From NCBI GenBank assembly GCA_963759295.1, contig CAVWYT010000011.1, positions 434,001 through 498,000 on the forward strand: a DNA stretch of 64,000 nucleotides, in the 5' to 3' direction. This stretch comes from WHSW01 sp963759295. GTDB lineage: Bacteria > Actinomycetota > Thermoleophilia > Solirubrobacterales > 70-9. Shown here piece after piece: positions 1 to 9,172 of the stretch. Each line of letters opens with the position of its first letter. The stretch's first letter is position 1. A program made the translations under genes and the position numbers. The notes below the pieces were generated by a model that searched no databases, was not told the DNA's origin, and worked only from the letters and a program-made list of their open reading frames with translations.

Positions 1-869
1 TCGTAGATCCGGCCGCCGCCCTGCTCGCGGGCGGTCGCCCAGGCGACCGTCTCGTCGAGGAGGCGCCACATCGCACCGCTGCAGCGGGCGGCGATCGCCA
101 GCCGCTCCTCGGTGAACCAGGTGCGCTGGAGCTCGTCGCCGCCCCCGACGCCGCCGATCACGTCGGTCTCTGCGACCTCGACCTCGTTGAAGCGGATCGT
201 CGGGTGGCCGTCGGGATAGCTGTGCGTGAACGCAGGGTCGTCGATGATCTCGATCCCGTCGAGGTCGGCGTCGACGACGAACAGCGTCGGCAACCGTGCG
301 CCGTCGTCGATCAGGTTCGCCATCACCACGTAGACGGCGGCGTGATCGCCGCCGGTGACGAACCACTTCTCCGCGCTGATCCGAAACCCCCCGTCGCTGC
401 GCTCGGCGGTGGCGGCGATCCGCGAGGGATCCGAGCCGGCGTCGCGCTCGGTCACCGCGTAGGCGTCCTTCAGCTCGCCGCGAAGAGCCGGGCGCAGGTA
501 GCGGTCGATGTGCTCTTCGGAGGCGTGCGCCCACACGTTGTAGGCCTGCGGCACGTGCCAGTGGATCGCGTTGGTGGTGCGGCCGTACTGCTCCTCGACC
601 AGCGCCCACTCGACCTGGCTCCAGCCCTGGCCGCCGTGCTCGACGGCGTGGAGCCCGCCCGCCAGCCCGGCCGCGGTCGCCTCCCGCTTCACGGTCGCGA
701 TCGTCTCCGGGTCGAGCCTTCCGTGGCGGCGCTCGGCCTCCTGCTCGAGCGGCATCAGCACCTGCTCGGCGAACCGCCGTGCCCGCTCCTGGATCTCGAG
801 CGCCCGCGGGCTCGGCTCGAGTGCCGGGGAGGCCTCGAGGGCGGGCGAGGGAGCCGAGTTGACCTCCAT
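1..869 (-). CDS. Acyl-CoA dehydrogenase, 3' part beyond window edge
   Basis: The frame is open from the ATG at 869 to the window edge (about 289 codons), so the C-terminus is missing. The protein has the acyl-CoA dehydrogenase layout: a helical N-terminal domain, then a middle beta domain containing AYAVTERDAGSDPSRI, the FAD/substrate-binding signature, followed by KWFVTGGDHAAVYVVMA. The family oxidises acyl-CoA thioesters with FAD, passing electrons to ETF. A clear promoter lies just upstream (TTGACC, 17 bp, TTAGTC), placing the transcript start only a few bases before the ATG. It is divergent from the Rieske oxygenase gene, with about 80 bp between the two starts. The family is clear; the substrate is unknown. 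Confidence 0.88.
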   Translation of the reverse strand, partial: MEVNSAPSPALEASPALEPSPRALEIQERARRFAEQVLMPLEQEAERRHGRLDPETIATVKREATAAGLAGGLHAVEHGGQGWSQVEWALVEEQYGRTTNAIHWHVPQAYNVWAHASEEHIDRYLRPALRGELKDAYAVTERDAGSDPSRIAATAERSDGGFRISAEKWFVTGGDHAAVYVVMANLIDDGARLPTLFVVDADLDGIEIIDDPAFTHSYPDGHPTIRFNEVEVAETDVIGGVGGGDELQRTWFTEERLAIAARCSGAMWRLLDETVAWATAREQGGGRIY

Positions 870-879
870 CTGCCCGGCA

Positions 880-908
880 GACTAACATGCGATTGACTAC
901 AAGGTCAA
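880..908 (-). promoter_or_regulatory. Divergent promoter with TTGAC-N6-GTCAA palindrome
   Basis: On the minus strand, TTGACC (908-903), a 17 bp spacer and TTAGTC (885-880) form a good housekeeping-type promoter for the acyl-CoA dehydrogenase, with the predicted start about 4 nt before its ATG. The same bases form an inverted repeat, TTGAC at 893-897 and GTCAA at 904-908, so a dimeric repressor bound here would cover the -35 box and could also affect the divergent Rieske gene. One of the TetR proteins encoded downstream is a candidate ligand-sensing regulator; this link is inferred only from proximity. Confidence 0.5.
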
Positions 909-949
909 CGGGCCTGACCAGGGCCCGGTCGAGGTCAGGAGGCCGAGCC

Positions 950-2176
950 GTGAGCAGGTACGGGAATTCGTCGATCGAGCTCGACCTCGACCCCCGCGAC
1001 GTCGCCCTCACCCAGCAACCCGTCGAGCGGGCGACGATGCTGCCGCCCGCGGCGTTCGTCGACCGCAACGTGTTCGAGTGGGAGCTCGAGGAGATCTTCC
1101 GCGGCTGGGTCTGTGCCGCACACGTCAGCGCCGTCGACGAGCCCGGCAGGTTCGTGGTGCGCGAGCTCGGCGCCGACAGCGTCGTCATCGTCGGCGGCGA
1201 GGACGGCCGGCCGCGAGCCTTCCTCAACGTCTGCCGGCATCGCGGCGCGCGGATCGTCGAGGAGCCCGCGGGGAGGGTGCGCAAGCGGCTGCGTTGCCCG
1301 TATCACGCCTGGTCCTACGACCTCTCCGGCGAGCTGCGCGCGGCGCCCCACATGGACGAGGTGGAGGACTTCGACTTCGGCTGCAGCGGCTTGCTCGGCG
1401 TGCGCCTCGAGGTCGTCGGCGGCCTCGTGCTGATCGATCTCTCCGGTCGCGCCCCCGACCCGCTCGAGCACGTCGGCGAGCTGCGCGCGCATCTCGAGCG
1501 CTACCGCGTGGCCGAGCTGCGGCGGGGCGGCGAGCGCGCCTACGAGGTCGCGGCGAACTGGAAGGGGATCGCCGAGAACTACAACGAGTGCCTGCACTGC
1601 CCCGGCGTGCACCCGGAGCTCAACGCCCTCAGCGACTACATGAGCGGCGAGGAGGTGCTCGGCGCCGGGGCCTGGTGCGGTGGCTCGATGATCCTCCGAG
1701 ACGACGCCGCGACCATGGCTCTTGAGCAGGGCTCTGTTCGAGGCGCCGGGGGGTCCGCGGGGTCCGCGCATCACTCCGACCGGCCGCCGATCGCCGGGCT
1801 GACCGACGAGGAGGCCCGGACCGTCCTCTACATCGCCCTCTTCCCCAACGGCCTCGTCTCGCTGCACCCGGACTACGTGATGCTCCACACCCTCTGGCCG
1901 CGGTCGGCCGGGGGGACGCATGTGACCTGCGAGTGGTTCTTCGAGCCGGCGACGATGGCGCGGGATGACTTCGACCCCTCCGACGCGGTCGGGTTCTGGG
2001 ACATGGTCAACAGGCAGGACTGGCACGTGTGCGAGCTGGCCCAGAAGGGCGTCGGGACGCGCAACTACCCCGCCGGCCGCTACTCCGCGCAGGAGGCCGA
2101 CGTCCACGCCTTCGACCGTATGGTCGCCGACCGCTACATGGAGGCACTGCGCGCCGGAAGCCGGGTGCCCGCATGA
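950..2176 (+). CDS. Rieske-type ring-hydroxylating/quaternary-amine oxygenase, alpha subunit
   Basis: The start is taken as GTG 950 because an AGGAGG lies at 937-942, 7 nt upstream; this gives 408 aa. The Rieske [2Fe-2S] site is C95-R-H97 and C116-P-Y-H119. The mononuclear iron site follows in NYNECLHCPGVHPEL (H216, H221), and the C-terminal part has the FWDMVNRQDW segment expected to supply the Asp ligand. These oxygenases insert O2 into a substrate using electrons from a separate reductase, which is not encoded here. The ECxHCxxxHPE form resembles the GbcA/CntA-like branch acting on betaine- or carnitine-like amines more than classical aromatic dioxygenases; this is from memory, not a tree. 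It overlaps the next gene by ATGA, so the two are translationally coupled. Confidence 0.85.
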   Translation: MSRYGNSSIELDLDPRDVALTQQPVERATMLPPAAFVDRNVFEWELEEIFRGWVCAAHVSAVDEPGRFVVRELGADSVVIVGGEDGRPRAFLNVCRHRGARIVEEPAGRVRKRLRCPYHAWSYDLSGELRAAPHMDEVEDFDFGCSGLLGVRLEVVGGLVLIDLSGRAPDPLEHVGELRAHLERYRVAELRRGGERAYEVAANWKGIAENYNECLHCPGVHPELNALSDYMSGEEVLGAGAWCGGSMILRDDAATMALEQGSVRGAGGSAGSAHHSDRPPIAGLTDEEARTVLYIALFPNGLVSLHPDYVMLHTLWPRSAGGTHVTCEWFFEPATMARDDFDPSDAVGFWDMVNRQDWHVCELAQKGVGTRNYPAGRYSAQEADVHAFDRMVADRYMEALRAGSRVPA

Positions 2177-3799
2177 ACGAGATCGCGGCCAGGCTCGGCG
2201 AGGTCGGCCTTCCCGAGCCGGTCGCCGAGCTCGCCAAGCGCGACTGGGACGCGATCGTCGTCGGGGGCGGTCACAACGGGCTCACCGCCGCCGCCTACCT
2301 GGCCCGCGCCGGGCGCCGGGTGCTCGTGCTCGAACGCCGCGAGCGCCTCGGCGGGGCGGCCACGCTGGAGCGTCCGTTCGCCGACGAGCGCTTCGTCGTC
2401 AGCCCGTGCGCGTACGTGGTCGGGCTGCTCGACGAGCTCGTGATCCGCGAGCTCGAGCTCGAGCGCCGCGGCCTTCGCTACTGGGTCGCAGACCCGAACC
2501 TCTGGGTGCCGTTCGAGGACGGCACCGCCTTCGGCCAATGGCTCGACGATCAGAGAACCGACGCCAGCCTGCGCGAGCTCGGCGTCTCCGAGAAGGACAT
2601 CGCCGGCTACTGGGCCTACGAGGAGCTCTTCGACGAGGTCCGCCGCAAGCTGCGCAAGGGCGAGCGCGACGCCTGGGTCGGCGACAGCCCGAGCCGCGAG
2701 CAGATCGAGGCGATGCTCGGCGGCTCGCGGGAGATGATCGACCTCGTCTTCGAGGCCTCGATCGCCGAGGTGCTCGACGCCCACCTCTCCGACGAGCGCG
2801 CTGAAGACGGCGCTCTTCGGCCAGGGGATCATCGGCACCTGGGGCGGGCCCTACGACCACGGGACCGCCTCGATCAAGCTCATGCACTACCAGGGCGACC
2901 TCGACGGCCAGGGCCCGGTGTGGGGCTACGTCGAGGGCGGCATGGGGATGTGCTCGTTCGCGATCGCCGACGCCGCCGCCGAGGCGGGCGCGGTGCTCGC
3001 CTGCGGCGTCCCCGTCGCCGAGATCAACCCCGGGGAGGGGGTCGCGCTCGAGGACGGGACGCGGCTTCGGGCGGCGACGGTGATCTGCAACGCCGACCCG
3101 AAGCGGCTGCTCGGAATGCTCGACGGCCAGGACGTCGCGGGCGAGTTTCGCGAGCGGCTCGAGGCGTGGAAGGTGCGCAGCCCGGTGGTCAAGTTGAACG
3201 CGTCGCTCGAGCGCCTGCCGAGCTGGACCGCGGCGCCCGGCGAGAGCTGGCCGGCGAGGGCGACGATCGACGCCACCGGGACGATGGCCGAGGCGCAGGC
3301 GGCGTTCGAGGCCTGCGAGCGCGGCGAGCCCGCGGTGGCGTTCGGCGAGATCTACATCCAGACCGGCTACGACCCGAGCCCGGCGCCCGAGGGCAAGCAC
3401 CTGCTGAGCGTCTTCGGCCAGTACGCGCCCTACGACATCTCCGACGGCGACTGGGACTCGGCGCGCGCCGGAGTCGCGCGACAGTTCATCGACCTGATCT
3501 CGCGCTTCGCGCCCGACCTCGAGGACTGCCTGATCGACCACGAGGTGCTCGGCCCGCCCGACATCGAGTCGCGAATCGGGCTCACCGGCGGCAACATCTT
3601 CCAGGGCGAGGTGACGCCCGATCAGATGTGGGAGGGGAGGCTGGCGGCGCGGACGCCGGTGCCGGGCCTCTACCTGTGCGGCGCCGCGACCCATCCGGCG
3701 GGCAGCGTGATCGCCCTCAACGGGCGCAACGCGGCCGCGGCCGTGCTCGCCGACCAGGGTGCGGCCGTGGCGGCGGCGGGCGTCCCCGACCGGGAGTAG
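2173..3799 (+). CDS. FAD-dependent NAD(P)-type oxidoreductase, phytoene-desaturase/PYROXD2-like (one frameshift)
   Basis: The N-terminus has a dinucleotide-binding motif, VVGGGHNGLTAAAYLARAG, followed by the acidic strand end LVLERRERLGG, typical of the crtI/PYROXD2 amine-oxidase-like superfamily. The C-terminal part (GLYLCGAATHPAGSVIALNG) is the second FAD-contacting segment. The reading frame changes at about 2800 by one extra base, after which the protein continues without loss (KTALFGQGIIGTWGGPYDHG), so I treat it as one gene of about 542 aa. It overlaps the Rieske gene by ATGA. Members oxidise C-N or C-C bonds of poorly known substrates. The context suggests a role in breaking down the compound attacked by the Rieske oxygenase. 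Confidence 0.8.
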
Positions 3800-3810
3800 A
3801 TTCGATCGCG

Positions 3811-4452
3811 GTGGCCACCGACGCCCGGGAGCGGATCCTCGAGGCGGCCTGCGACCTGATCGCCGCCGAGGGCATCGACGAGGTGCGGATCGCCCGGGTG
3901 GCGATGCGGGCCGGCGCCTCGACGGCCCTCGTCCACCACTACTTCTCCACCCGCGAGGAGCTGCTCGAGCAGGCCCTCCTTCACTCCTTCGAGGCCGCGG
4001 GCGACGAGCGCTTCGCCGACCTCCCGGCCGGCGCGAGGTCCGCGACCGCGAGGCTGGCGCGGATGATCCGAGACTGCCTGCCCGAGCCCGGGCCAAAGGA
4101 GCGGGAATGGGTCCTGTGGGTGGAGCTCTGGCTGCGGGCGGTTCGGGACCCGGCGTTGCGCCCGGTCGCAGCGCGGCTCTACGAGCGCTACCGGGACTGG
4201 CTCGCGGACGGGATCCGGGCCGGGATCTCGAGCGGCGAGTTTCGCGACCGTGACCCGGCGGCGGTCGCCGACTACGCGATGGCCCTGCTCGACGGGCTCG
4301 GGATCAGGATGATGCTCGGCGATCCAAGCGTCGACCTGGTCCGGGCGCGGACGGAGATCGCGGAGCGCCTCGCCGCCGAGCTCGGCGTCGAGGTCGGGGA
4401 GCTCGTCGGGCCCTCCTCCGGCGTGCCGGTCGGCGGGAGCGCCGTACCCTGA
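3811..4452 (+). CDS. TetR/AcrR-family transcriptional regulator
   Basis: GTG 3811 gives 213 aa. The N-terminal helix-turn-helix reads RILEAACDLIAAEGIDEVRI then ASTALVHHYFSTREELLEQA, the hallmark of TetR DNA-binding domains. The remaining residues form the all-helical ligand-binding and dimerisation domain, including WVLWVELWLRAVRDPALRPV, a pattern seen in BetI-like TetR proteins. It lies 11 bp downstream of the FAD gene. TAGATT at 3797-3802 ends 8 nt before the start and could be the -10 box of a leaderless transcript. It probably regulates this island; the ligand is unknown. Confidence 0.85.
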   Translation: MATDARERILEAACDLIAAEGIDEVRIARVAMRAGASTALVHHYFSTREELLEQALLHSFEAAGDERFADLPAGARSATARLARMIRDCLPEPGPKEREWVLWVELWLRAVRDPALRPVAARLYERYRDWLADGIRAGISSGEFRDRDPAAVADYAMALLDGLGIRMMLGDPSVDLVRARTEIAERLAAELGVEVGELVGPSSGVPVGGSAVP

Positions 4453-4515
4453 ACGGCTGGCCGACCCTCTTGACAGGGATCGTGTCGGTGATAGTAATTT
4501 GACTCGCCGTTCAGG
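4448..4515. repeat. 10-bp inverted repeat bracketing a promoter
   Basis: CCTGAACGGC at 4448-4457 is the exact reverse complement of GCCGTTCAGG at 4506-4515. The two arms sit on either side of the promoter at 4470-4498, with centres 58 bp apart, a geometry suited to two half-operators or a DNA loop. The left arm overlaps the stop codon of the upstream TetR gene. Confidence 0.45.
4470..4498 (+). promoter_or_regulatory. Predicted promoter of the second TetR gene and transporter operon
   Basis: TTGACA at 4470-4475 matches the -35 consensus exactly. TAGTAA at 4492-4497 (16 bp spacer) is a reasonable -10 box. The surrounding bases are unusually AT-rich for this window. The predicted transcript would start near 4504 and lead into the TetR gene whose start is at 4542. 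Confidence 0.55.
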
Positions 4516-4541
4516 TTTGAGGGTTGGAGAGGGAGCCAGGG

Positions 4542-5171
4542 TTGAGCCCGCGCCCGCAGATCGAGCACATCCGCAAGCCGCAGATCCTCGCCGCGGCGGG
4601 AGAGGTGATCGCCGAGCGCGGCATCTCGGGTACACGAATCTCCGACGTCGCCGAACGCGCCGGCACCAGCTCCGCCACGGTCCTGTACTGGTTCCCGTCG
4701 AAGGACGTCCTCCTCGCCGAGGCGCTGATCGCCGATGAGCACCGCTTCGACGAGGAGATGTCGAGCCGGCTGGCGCGGCTGGACCGCCCGTCCAGGCGCC
4801 TGCTCGAGCTGCTCGAGGCGTGCGCGAACGAGTATGACTGGACCCTGTGGATCGAGCTCTGGACCCGCGCGCTTCGGGACCCCTCCGTGCGCGCGGCCCG
4901 CGAGCGGCTCGACGACAACTGGCGCGCGATGCTGTCGCGGATCGTCGCGGCCGGCGCCAGAAGCGGCGAGTTCGCCCCCGGCGATGCCGACCGGGCGGCG
5001 CACACGCTGGCGGCGCTGATCGACGGCCTCGCGGTCCAGGTCACGCTCGGCGACGGCACCGTTCCCCAGGAACGGATGCTGGAGCTGTGCATCACCGCGG
5101 CCAACAGCCTGCTCGACGTCGACCTGCAGGCCGCCGTCGCGCCGCGCGGCGACGCCGACGGCGACGATGCG
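4542..5171 (+). CDS. TetR/AcrR-family transcriptional regulator, probably BetI-like
   Basis: TTG 4542 is preferred because AGAGGGAG (4528-4535) lies 6 nt upstream; TTG 4524 is an alternative. The helix-turn-helix is clear (ILAAAGEVIAERGISGTRIS, then SSATVLYWFPSKDVLLAEAL). The ligand domain carries WTLWIELWTRALRDPSVRAA, very like the neighbouring TetR, so the two are probably paralogues. No stop codon occurs before the ATG at 5172 of the next gene, which is in the same frame. The context there is ATGA, as in other coupled genes here, so a single-base error may have removed the true TGA. A genuine TetR-lipoprotein fusion is unlikely, as a cytoplasmic regulator would precede an export signal. 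Confidence 0.8.
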
Positions 5172-6313
5172 ATGAGTCGGGTCGGCGAGACGACGGGCGC
5201 CGGACTGCTCTCCAGGCGCCAGCTCCTGCGGGCGGGCGCCGGCGCGGCGCTCGGCGCCTACGGGCTCGCCGGGCTCGCGGGCTGCGGCATCGGGCGCGGC
5301 ATCCGGGGGACGTCAACCGAGTCATCGAGCCGAAGGTGGACGGCGACCTCTTCTACTTCAACTACTCGCAGTACATCAACCCGGCGCTCGTGAAGGAGTT
5401 CGAGGAGCGCTACGACGTGCGCGTGATCGAGTCCTACTTCGACTCGATGGAGGGGATGCTGGCGAAGCTGAGGGCCGGCAACGCCTACGACGTGATGTTC
5501 CCCACCGCCGAGTACGTGCAGCGGCTGATCCAGCAGGAGCAGGTGCTGCGGATTCCGCGCGACAAGCTCGAGAACCTCGACAACATCTACAGCTACTTCG
5601 ACGATCCCTGGTACGACCCCGACTCGGCGCACTCGGTCCCGTACTCGCTCTACATCACCGGGATCGGCTACCGGGCGGACCTGCTCGACAACATGACCGG
5701 CTCCTGGGACGACCTCGCCAACGAGGAGGCGGCGGGGCGGATCTACGTGCTCGACGACTATCAGGAGGCGCTCGCCGCGGGCAACCTGCGCAACGGCTAC
5801 GACATGAACACGGTCGTGGAGTCGGAGCTGGACGACGACCGAGGACTGGCTGGTCGGCCTGAAGCCGCTTCTGCGCGGCTTCTCGGTCGACACGATCACG
5901 AACATGTCGAGCGGCAACGCCTGGATCCAGCACCTGTGGAACGGCGACATCGTCAACATCCGCTACCGCGTCGACGACCCCGATGCCTACCAGTTCGAGA
6001 AGATCGAGCAGGACGGGTTTCCCGGTCGGCAGCGACACTTTCGTGATCCCGGTCAACGCCGAGCACCCGGGCACTGCGCTGCTGTTCATCGACTTCATGC
6101 TCGATCCGAAGAACGCCGCGCAAGAACGTCAGCTGGAACGGCTACCCGATGCCCAACCGAGGCCAGGACGAGACGTTCGCGGAGCTGGCGAAGGGCGACC
6201 CGAACATCGTCGTCACCGTCGACGACCTCGAGGGCGGCGAGCAGTTCGCCAACCTCCCCCAGGAGGACCGCGAGCTGTGGACCACCACCTTCCTCGAGGT
6301 CAAGGCATCGTGA
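5172..6313 (+). CDS. PotD-like substrate-binding lipoprotein of ABC transporter 1 (four frameshifts)
   Basis: The N-terminus SRRQLLRAGAGAALGAY is a twin-arginine signal followed by a lipobox, LAGC, so the product is an exported lipoprotein. The mature part (FNYSQYINPALVKEFEERYD, then YDVMFPTAEYVQRLI) is typical of spermidine/putrescine-type binding proteins. The frame changes near 5310, 5838, 6020 and 6119, yet the family sequence continues after each shift (PVGSDTFVIPVNAEHPGTAL, NVSWNGYPMPN). The stop at 6311-6313 overlaps the permease start as GTGA. It binds the imported solute outside the membrane. The ligand could be a polyamine or another cationic amine. Confidence 0.8.
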
Positions 6314-7164
6314 GCGAGAACCGCTTCGCCCACCTGATGCTGCTCCCGGCGGCGGTGTGGCTGCTGCTGCTGTTCGCGGTCCCGATGGGCATCGTCCTCG
6401 CGGTCTCGCTGGGGACGACGGACCCGGTGTACCAGGCGATCTACGGCTGGCACCCGGAGAACTTCGCCGACGTGTTCGACCCGCTGTTCGCGCCGGTGCT
6501 GCTGCGCTCGGTCGCCTACGCGCTCGCCACGGTCGCCCTCTGCCTGCTGATCGGCTACCCGATCGCCTACTACATCGCCCGCTTCGGCGGCCGCTGGAAG
6601 ACGCTGCTGATCGCGGTCGTGGTGCTGCCCGTTCCTGGTCAACTACCTGGTTCGCACCTACGCCTGGGTGGCGATCCTCTCCGACGAGGGGCTCGTGAAC
6701 GGGATCCTCGCCGACATCCGGCATCGACCGAGAACGGGGTCCGGTTCGTCAACACCCCGTGGGCCGTGATCGGCGGCCTCGTCTACGGCTACCTGGCGTT
6801 CATGATCCTGCCGCTGTACGCGGCGCTCGACCGCATGGACCCGTCCCTGATCGAGGCCGGCAAGGACCTCTACGGGACTCGCTGGCAGACGTTCTGGCAC
6901 GTCACCTGGCCGGCGGCCTTCCAGGGGGTGGCCGCCGGTTGCGTGCTCGTCTTCCTCCCCGCGGTCGGCGACTTCATCTCCGCCCAGCTGCTCGGCGGCC
7001 CGGACACCTACATGGTCGGCAACCTGATCCAGCAGCAGTTCCTCGAGGCCCAGAACTGGCCCTTCGGAGCCGCGCTCACGATCGTGATGATGGCCTTCCT
7101 GCTGATCTGGATGCTGATCTACCTGCGCTCCGCGGCGAGGGCGTCCCGGGAGGCGACGGCATGA
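6310..7164 (+). CDS. PotB-like ABC transporter permease 1 (frameshifted)
   Basis: GTG 6310 overlaps the binding-protein stop. The protein is strongly hydrophobic, with a first membrane helix in LMLLPAAVWLLLLFAVPMG and about six helices in all. The cytoplasmic EAA loop, which docks on the ATPase, is LIEAGKDLYGTRWQTFWHVT. Extra bases near 6631 and two more near 6714 and 6724 break the frame. Reading across them gives FLVNYLVRTYAWVAIL and then GVRFVNTPWAVIGGLVYGYL, a normal PotB middle section. With PotC and PotA it forms an importer for polyamine-like solutes. Confidence 0.82.
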   Translation: MSENRFAHLMLLPAAVWLLLLFAVPMGIVLAVSLGTTDPVYQAIYGWHPENFADVFDPLFAPVLLRSVAYALATVALCLLIGYPIAYYIARFGGRWKTLLIAVVVLPVPGQLPGSHLRLGGDPLRRGARERDPRRHPASTENGVRFVNTPWAVIGGLVYGYLAFMILPLYAALDRMDPSLIEAGKDLYGTRWQTFWHVTWPAAFQGVAAGCVLVFLPAVGDFISAQLLGGPDTYMVGNLIQQQFLEAQNWPFGAALTIVMMAFLLIWMLIYLRSAARASREATA

Positions 7165-8040
7165 GCGCGCAGGGATGGGCCGCGAGGATGCCGCTGGCTG
7201 CGCGCGAGCGCGCGGCGCCGGCGCGACTTCGACCGCCCCCGCTTCCTGCGCGTGTTCTTCTTCGTCTTCGTGTTCTTCACCTTCGCGCCGCTGGTGATCG
7301 TGGCGCTGTTCTCGTTCAACTCCACTCCCTCGCTGCAGAACTTCTCCGGCTTCAGCCTGCAGTGGTACGACGAGTTCTTCAGCAGCGTGACGCTGCGCGA
7401 GTCGCTGATCGCCAGCATCGAGATCGGGCTGGTGACGATGGTCGTCGGGACCGTGCTCGGCACCACCCTCGCGTTCGCGCTGGTCCGCGCCCGGTCGCGG
7501 ATCGCACAGGCGAGCAACGTGCTGATGCTGGTCCCGCTCGTCACTCCGGAGATCGTCGCCGGCGTCTCCGCGCTGCTGCTGTTCACGCAGATCGGCATGG
7601 ACCTCTCGCTGCTGACGATCATGATCGCCGAGATCACCTTCTCGATCTCGTTCGTGACCGTGATCGTGCGAGCGCGGCTGTCGGCATTGAACCGCGAGGT
7701 GGAGGAGGCGGCAATGGACCTCGGCGCCACCCGGATGCAGACGCTCCGCCTGGTCGTGCTGCCCGCGCTCTGGCCGGCGATCATCGCCTCGGCGCTGCTG
7801 ATCTTCGCGCTCAGCTTCGACGACTTCGTGATCGCGTTCTTCACCACCGGCGAGTCCCCGACGCCGCTGCCGGTGCAGATCTACTCCTCGATTCGCTTCG
7901 GCGTCAGGCCGACGATCAACGCGATCGGGACCTTGATGCTGGTGGTCTCGTTCCTGATCGTCGCCCTGGCGATCGCGCTGCCCCGGCTGCTGGGGCGACA
8001 TGAGGGAGAGAACGTGTTGATCGGAGGGGAGGCCGCATGA
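7161..8040 (+). CDS. PotC-like ABC transporter permease 2 (one frameshift near start)
   Basis: ATG 7161 overlaps the PotB stop (ATGA). The first about 15 codons are in another frame. One extra base near 7200 must be removed to join them to RRRRDFDRPRFLRVFFFVFV and the six-helix permease body. The EAA loop is EEAAMDLGATRMQTLRLVVL. GRHEGENVLIGGEAA ends the protein at 8040. It pairs with the preceding permease to form the membrane channel. Confidence 0.82.
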
Positions 8041-9172
8041 CCGCGAACCAAACGACCGACACGACCGGCCCCGGCGCCACTCGCGGCGACGTCGCGGGCG
8101 AGGAAGCGATCCGCTTCGAGGGCGTGACCAAGCGCTTCGGCCCCACGCTCGCCGTCGACAGACCTCAGCCTGTCGGTCCGGCGCGGCGAGTTCTTCTCGC
8201 TGCTCGGGCCCTCCGGGTGCGGAAAGACGACCACCCTGCGGATGGTCGCCGGCTTCGAGCAGCCGACCGAGGGGCAGCGTCTACCTCGAGGGCGAGCCGG
8301 TGGACGACGTCCCGCCGTACGAGCGCAACGTCAACACCGTGTTCCAGAGCTATGCCCTGTTCGAGCACCTCGACGTCGAGGGGAACGTCGCCTTCGGGCT
8401 CAAGCGACGCAAGGTGCCCGGGGACGAGATCCGCAGCCGCGTGGCGGAGGCGCTCGAGCTCGTCCAGCTCACGGGCCGCGAGCGCGCCAAGCCGCGGCAG
8501 CTCTCGGGCGGGCAGATGCAGCGGGTGGCGCTCGCCCGCGCGCTCGTCAACCGCCCCGCGGTGCTGCTGCTCGACGAGCCGCTCGGCGCGCTCGACCTGA
8601 AGCTGCGCAAGCAGATGCAGGTCGAGCTGAAGCAGATCCAGCGCGAGGTCGGGATCACGTTCCTCTACGTCACCCACGACCAGGAGGAGGCGCTGGCGAT
8701 GTCGGACCGGATCGCGGTCATGGACGACGGCCGCGTCGTCCAGCAGTGCGGCCAGCCCGAGGAGATCTACGAGCAGCCCGCGCGAAGAGTTCGTCGCCGG
8801 CTTCATCGGCGATCTCGAACCTGATCGAGGGCGTCGTCGAGGACGGACAAATCCGGATCGCGAACGGGGCCTGCGGTCCCGGCGCCCCTGCCCGACGGGG
8901 TCGAGCGCGGCGACGCCGTCAGCCTCTCGGTCCGGCCGGAGAAGATCGCGATCGAGGAGGAGATCGAGGACGGCATGGTCACGCTCGAGGGCACGATCGA
9001 GTCCCGCGTATACCTCGGGGTGATGACCCAGCTCACCGTCGCCCTCGGCGACTCGGCGCGGCTGGTCGCGCTCGAGCAGGCATGGCACCGCGCCCGCGCG
9101 GACGAGCGCTGGGAGCCGGGGATGGCGGTGCGAATCGGCTGGCACCCGGAGCACTGCGTGGTGCTGCGCTGA
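8037..9172 (+). CDS. PotA-like ABC transporter ATPase (about five frameshifts)
   Basis: ATG 8037 overlaps the PotC stop (ATGA). Walker A (GPSGCGKTTT), the Q-loop (FQSYALF), the signature LSGGQMQR, Walker B (VLLLDEPLGALDLK) and the H-loop (TFLYVTHDQEEAL) are all present, followed by a TOBE-type C-terminal domain (SLSVRPEKIAI). Frame changes by one extra base occur near 8162, 8277, 8780, 8812 and 8884. The motif order is intact across them, so the gene was probably whole. It powers the importer by ATP hydrolysis at the inner face of the membrane. Its sequence is close to the second PotA in this window. Confidence 0.82.

Noticed and set aside
6658..8001. Long minus-strand frame opposite the permease genes
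   Set aside because: Rich in Arg, Asp, Gln and His with no domain; the plus strand holds conserved PotB and PotC sequence.
6700..8900. Programmed frameshifting as an explanation of the broken pot genes
   Set aside because: The sites share no slippery motif or pseudoknot and are far too frequent; sequence error is simpler.
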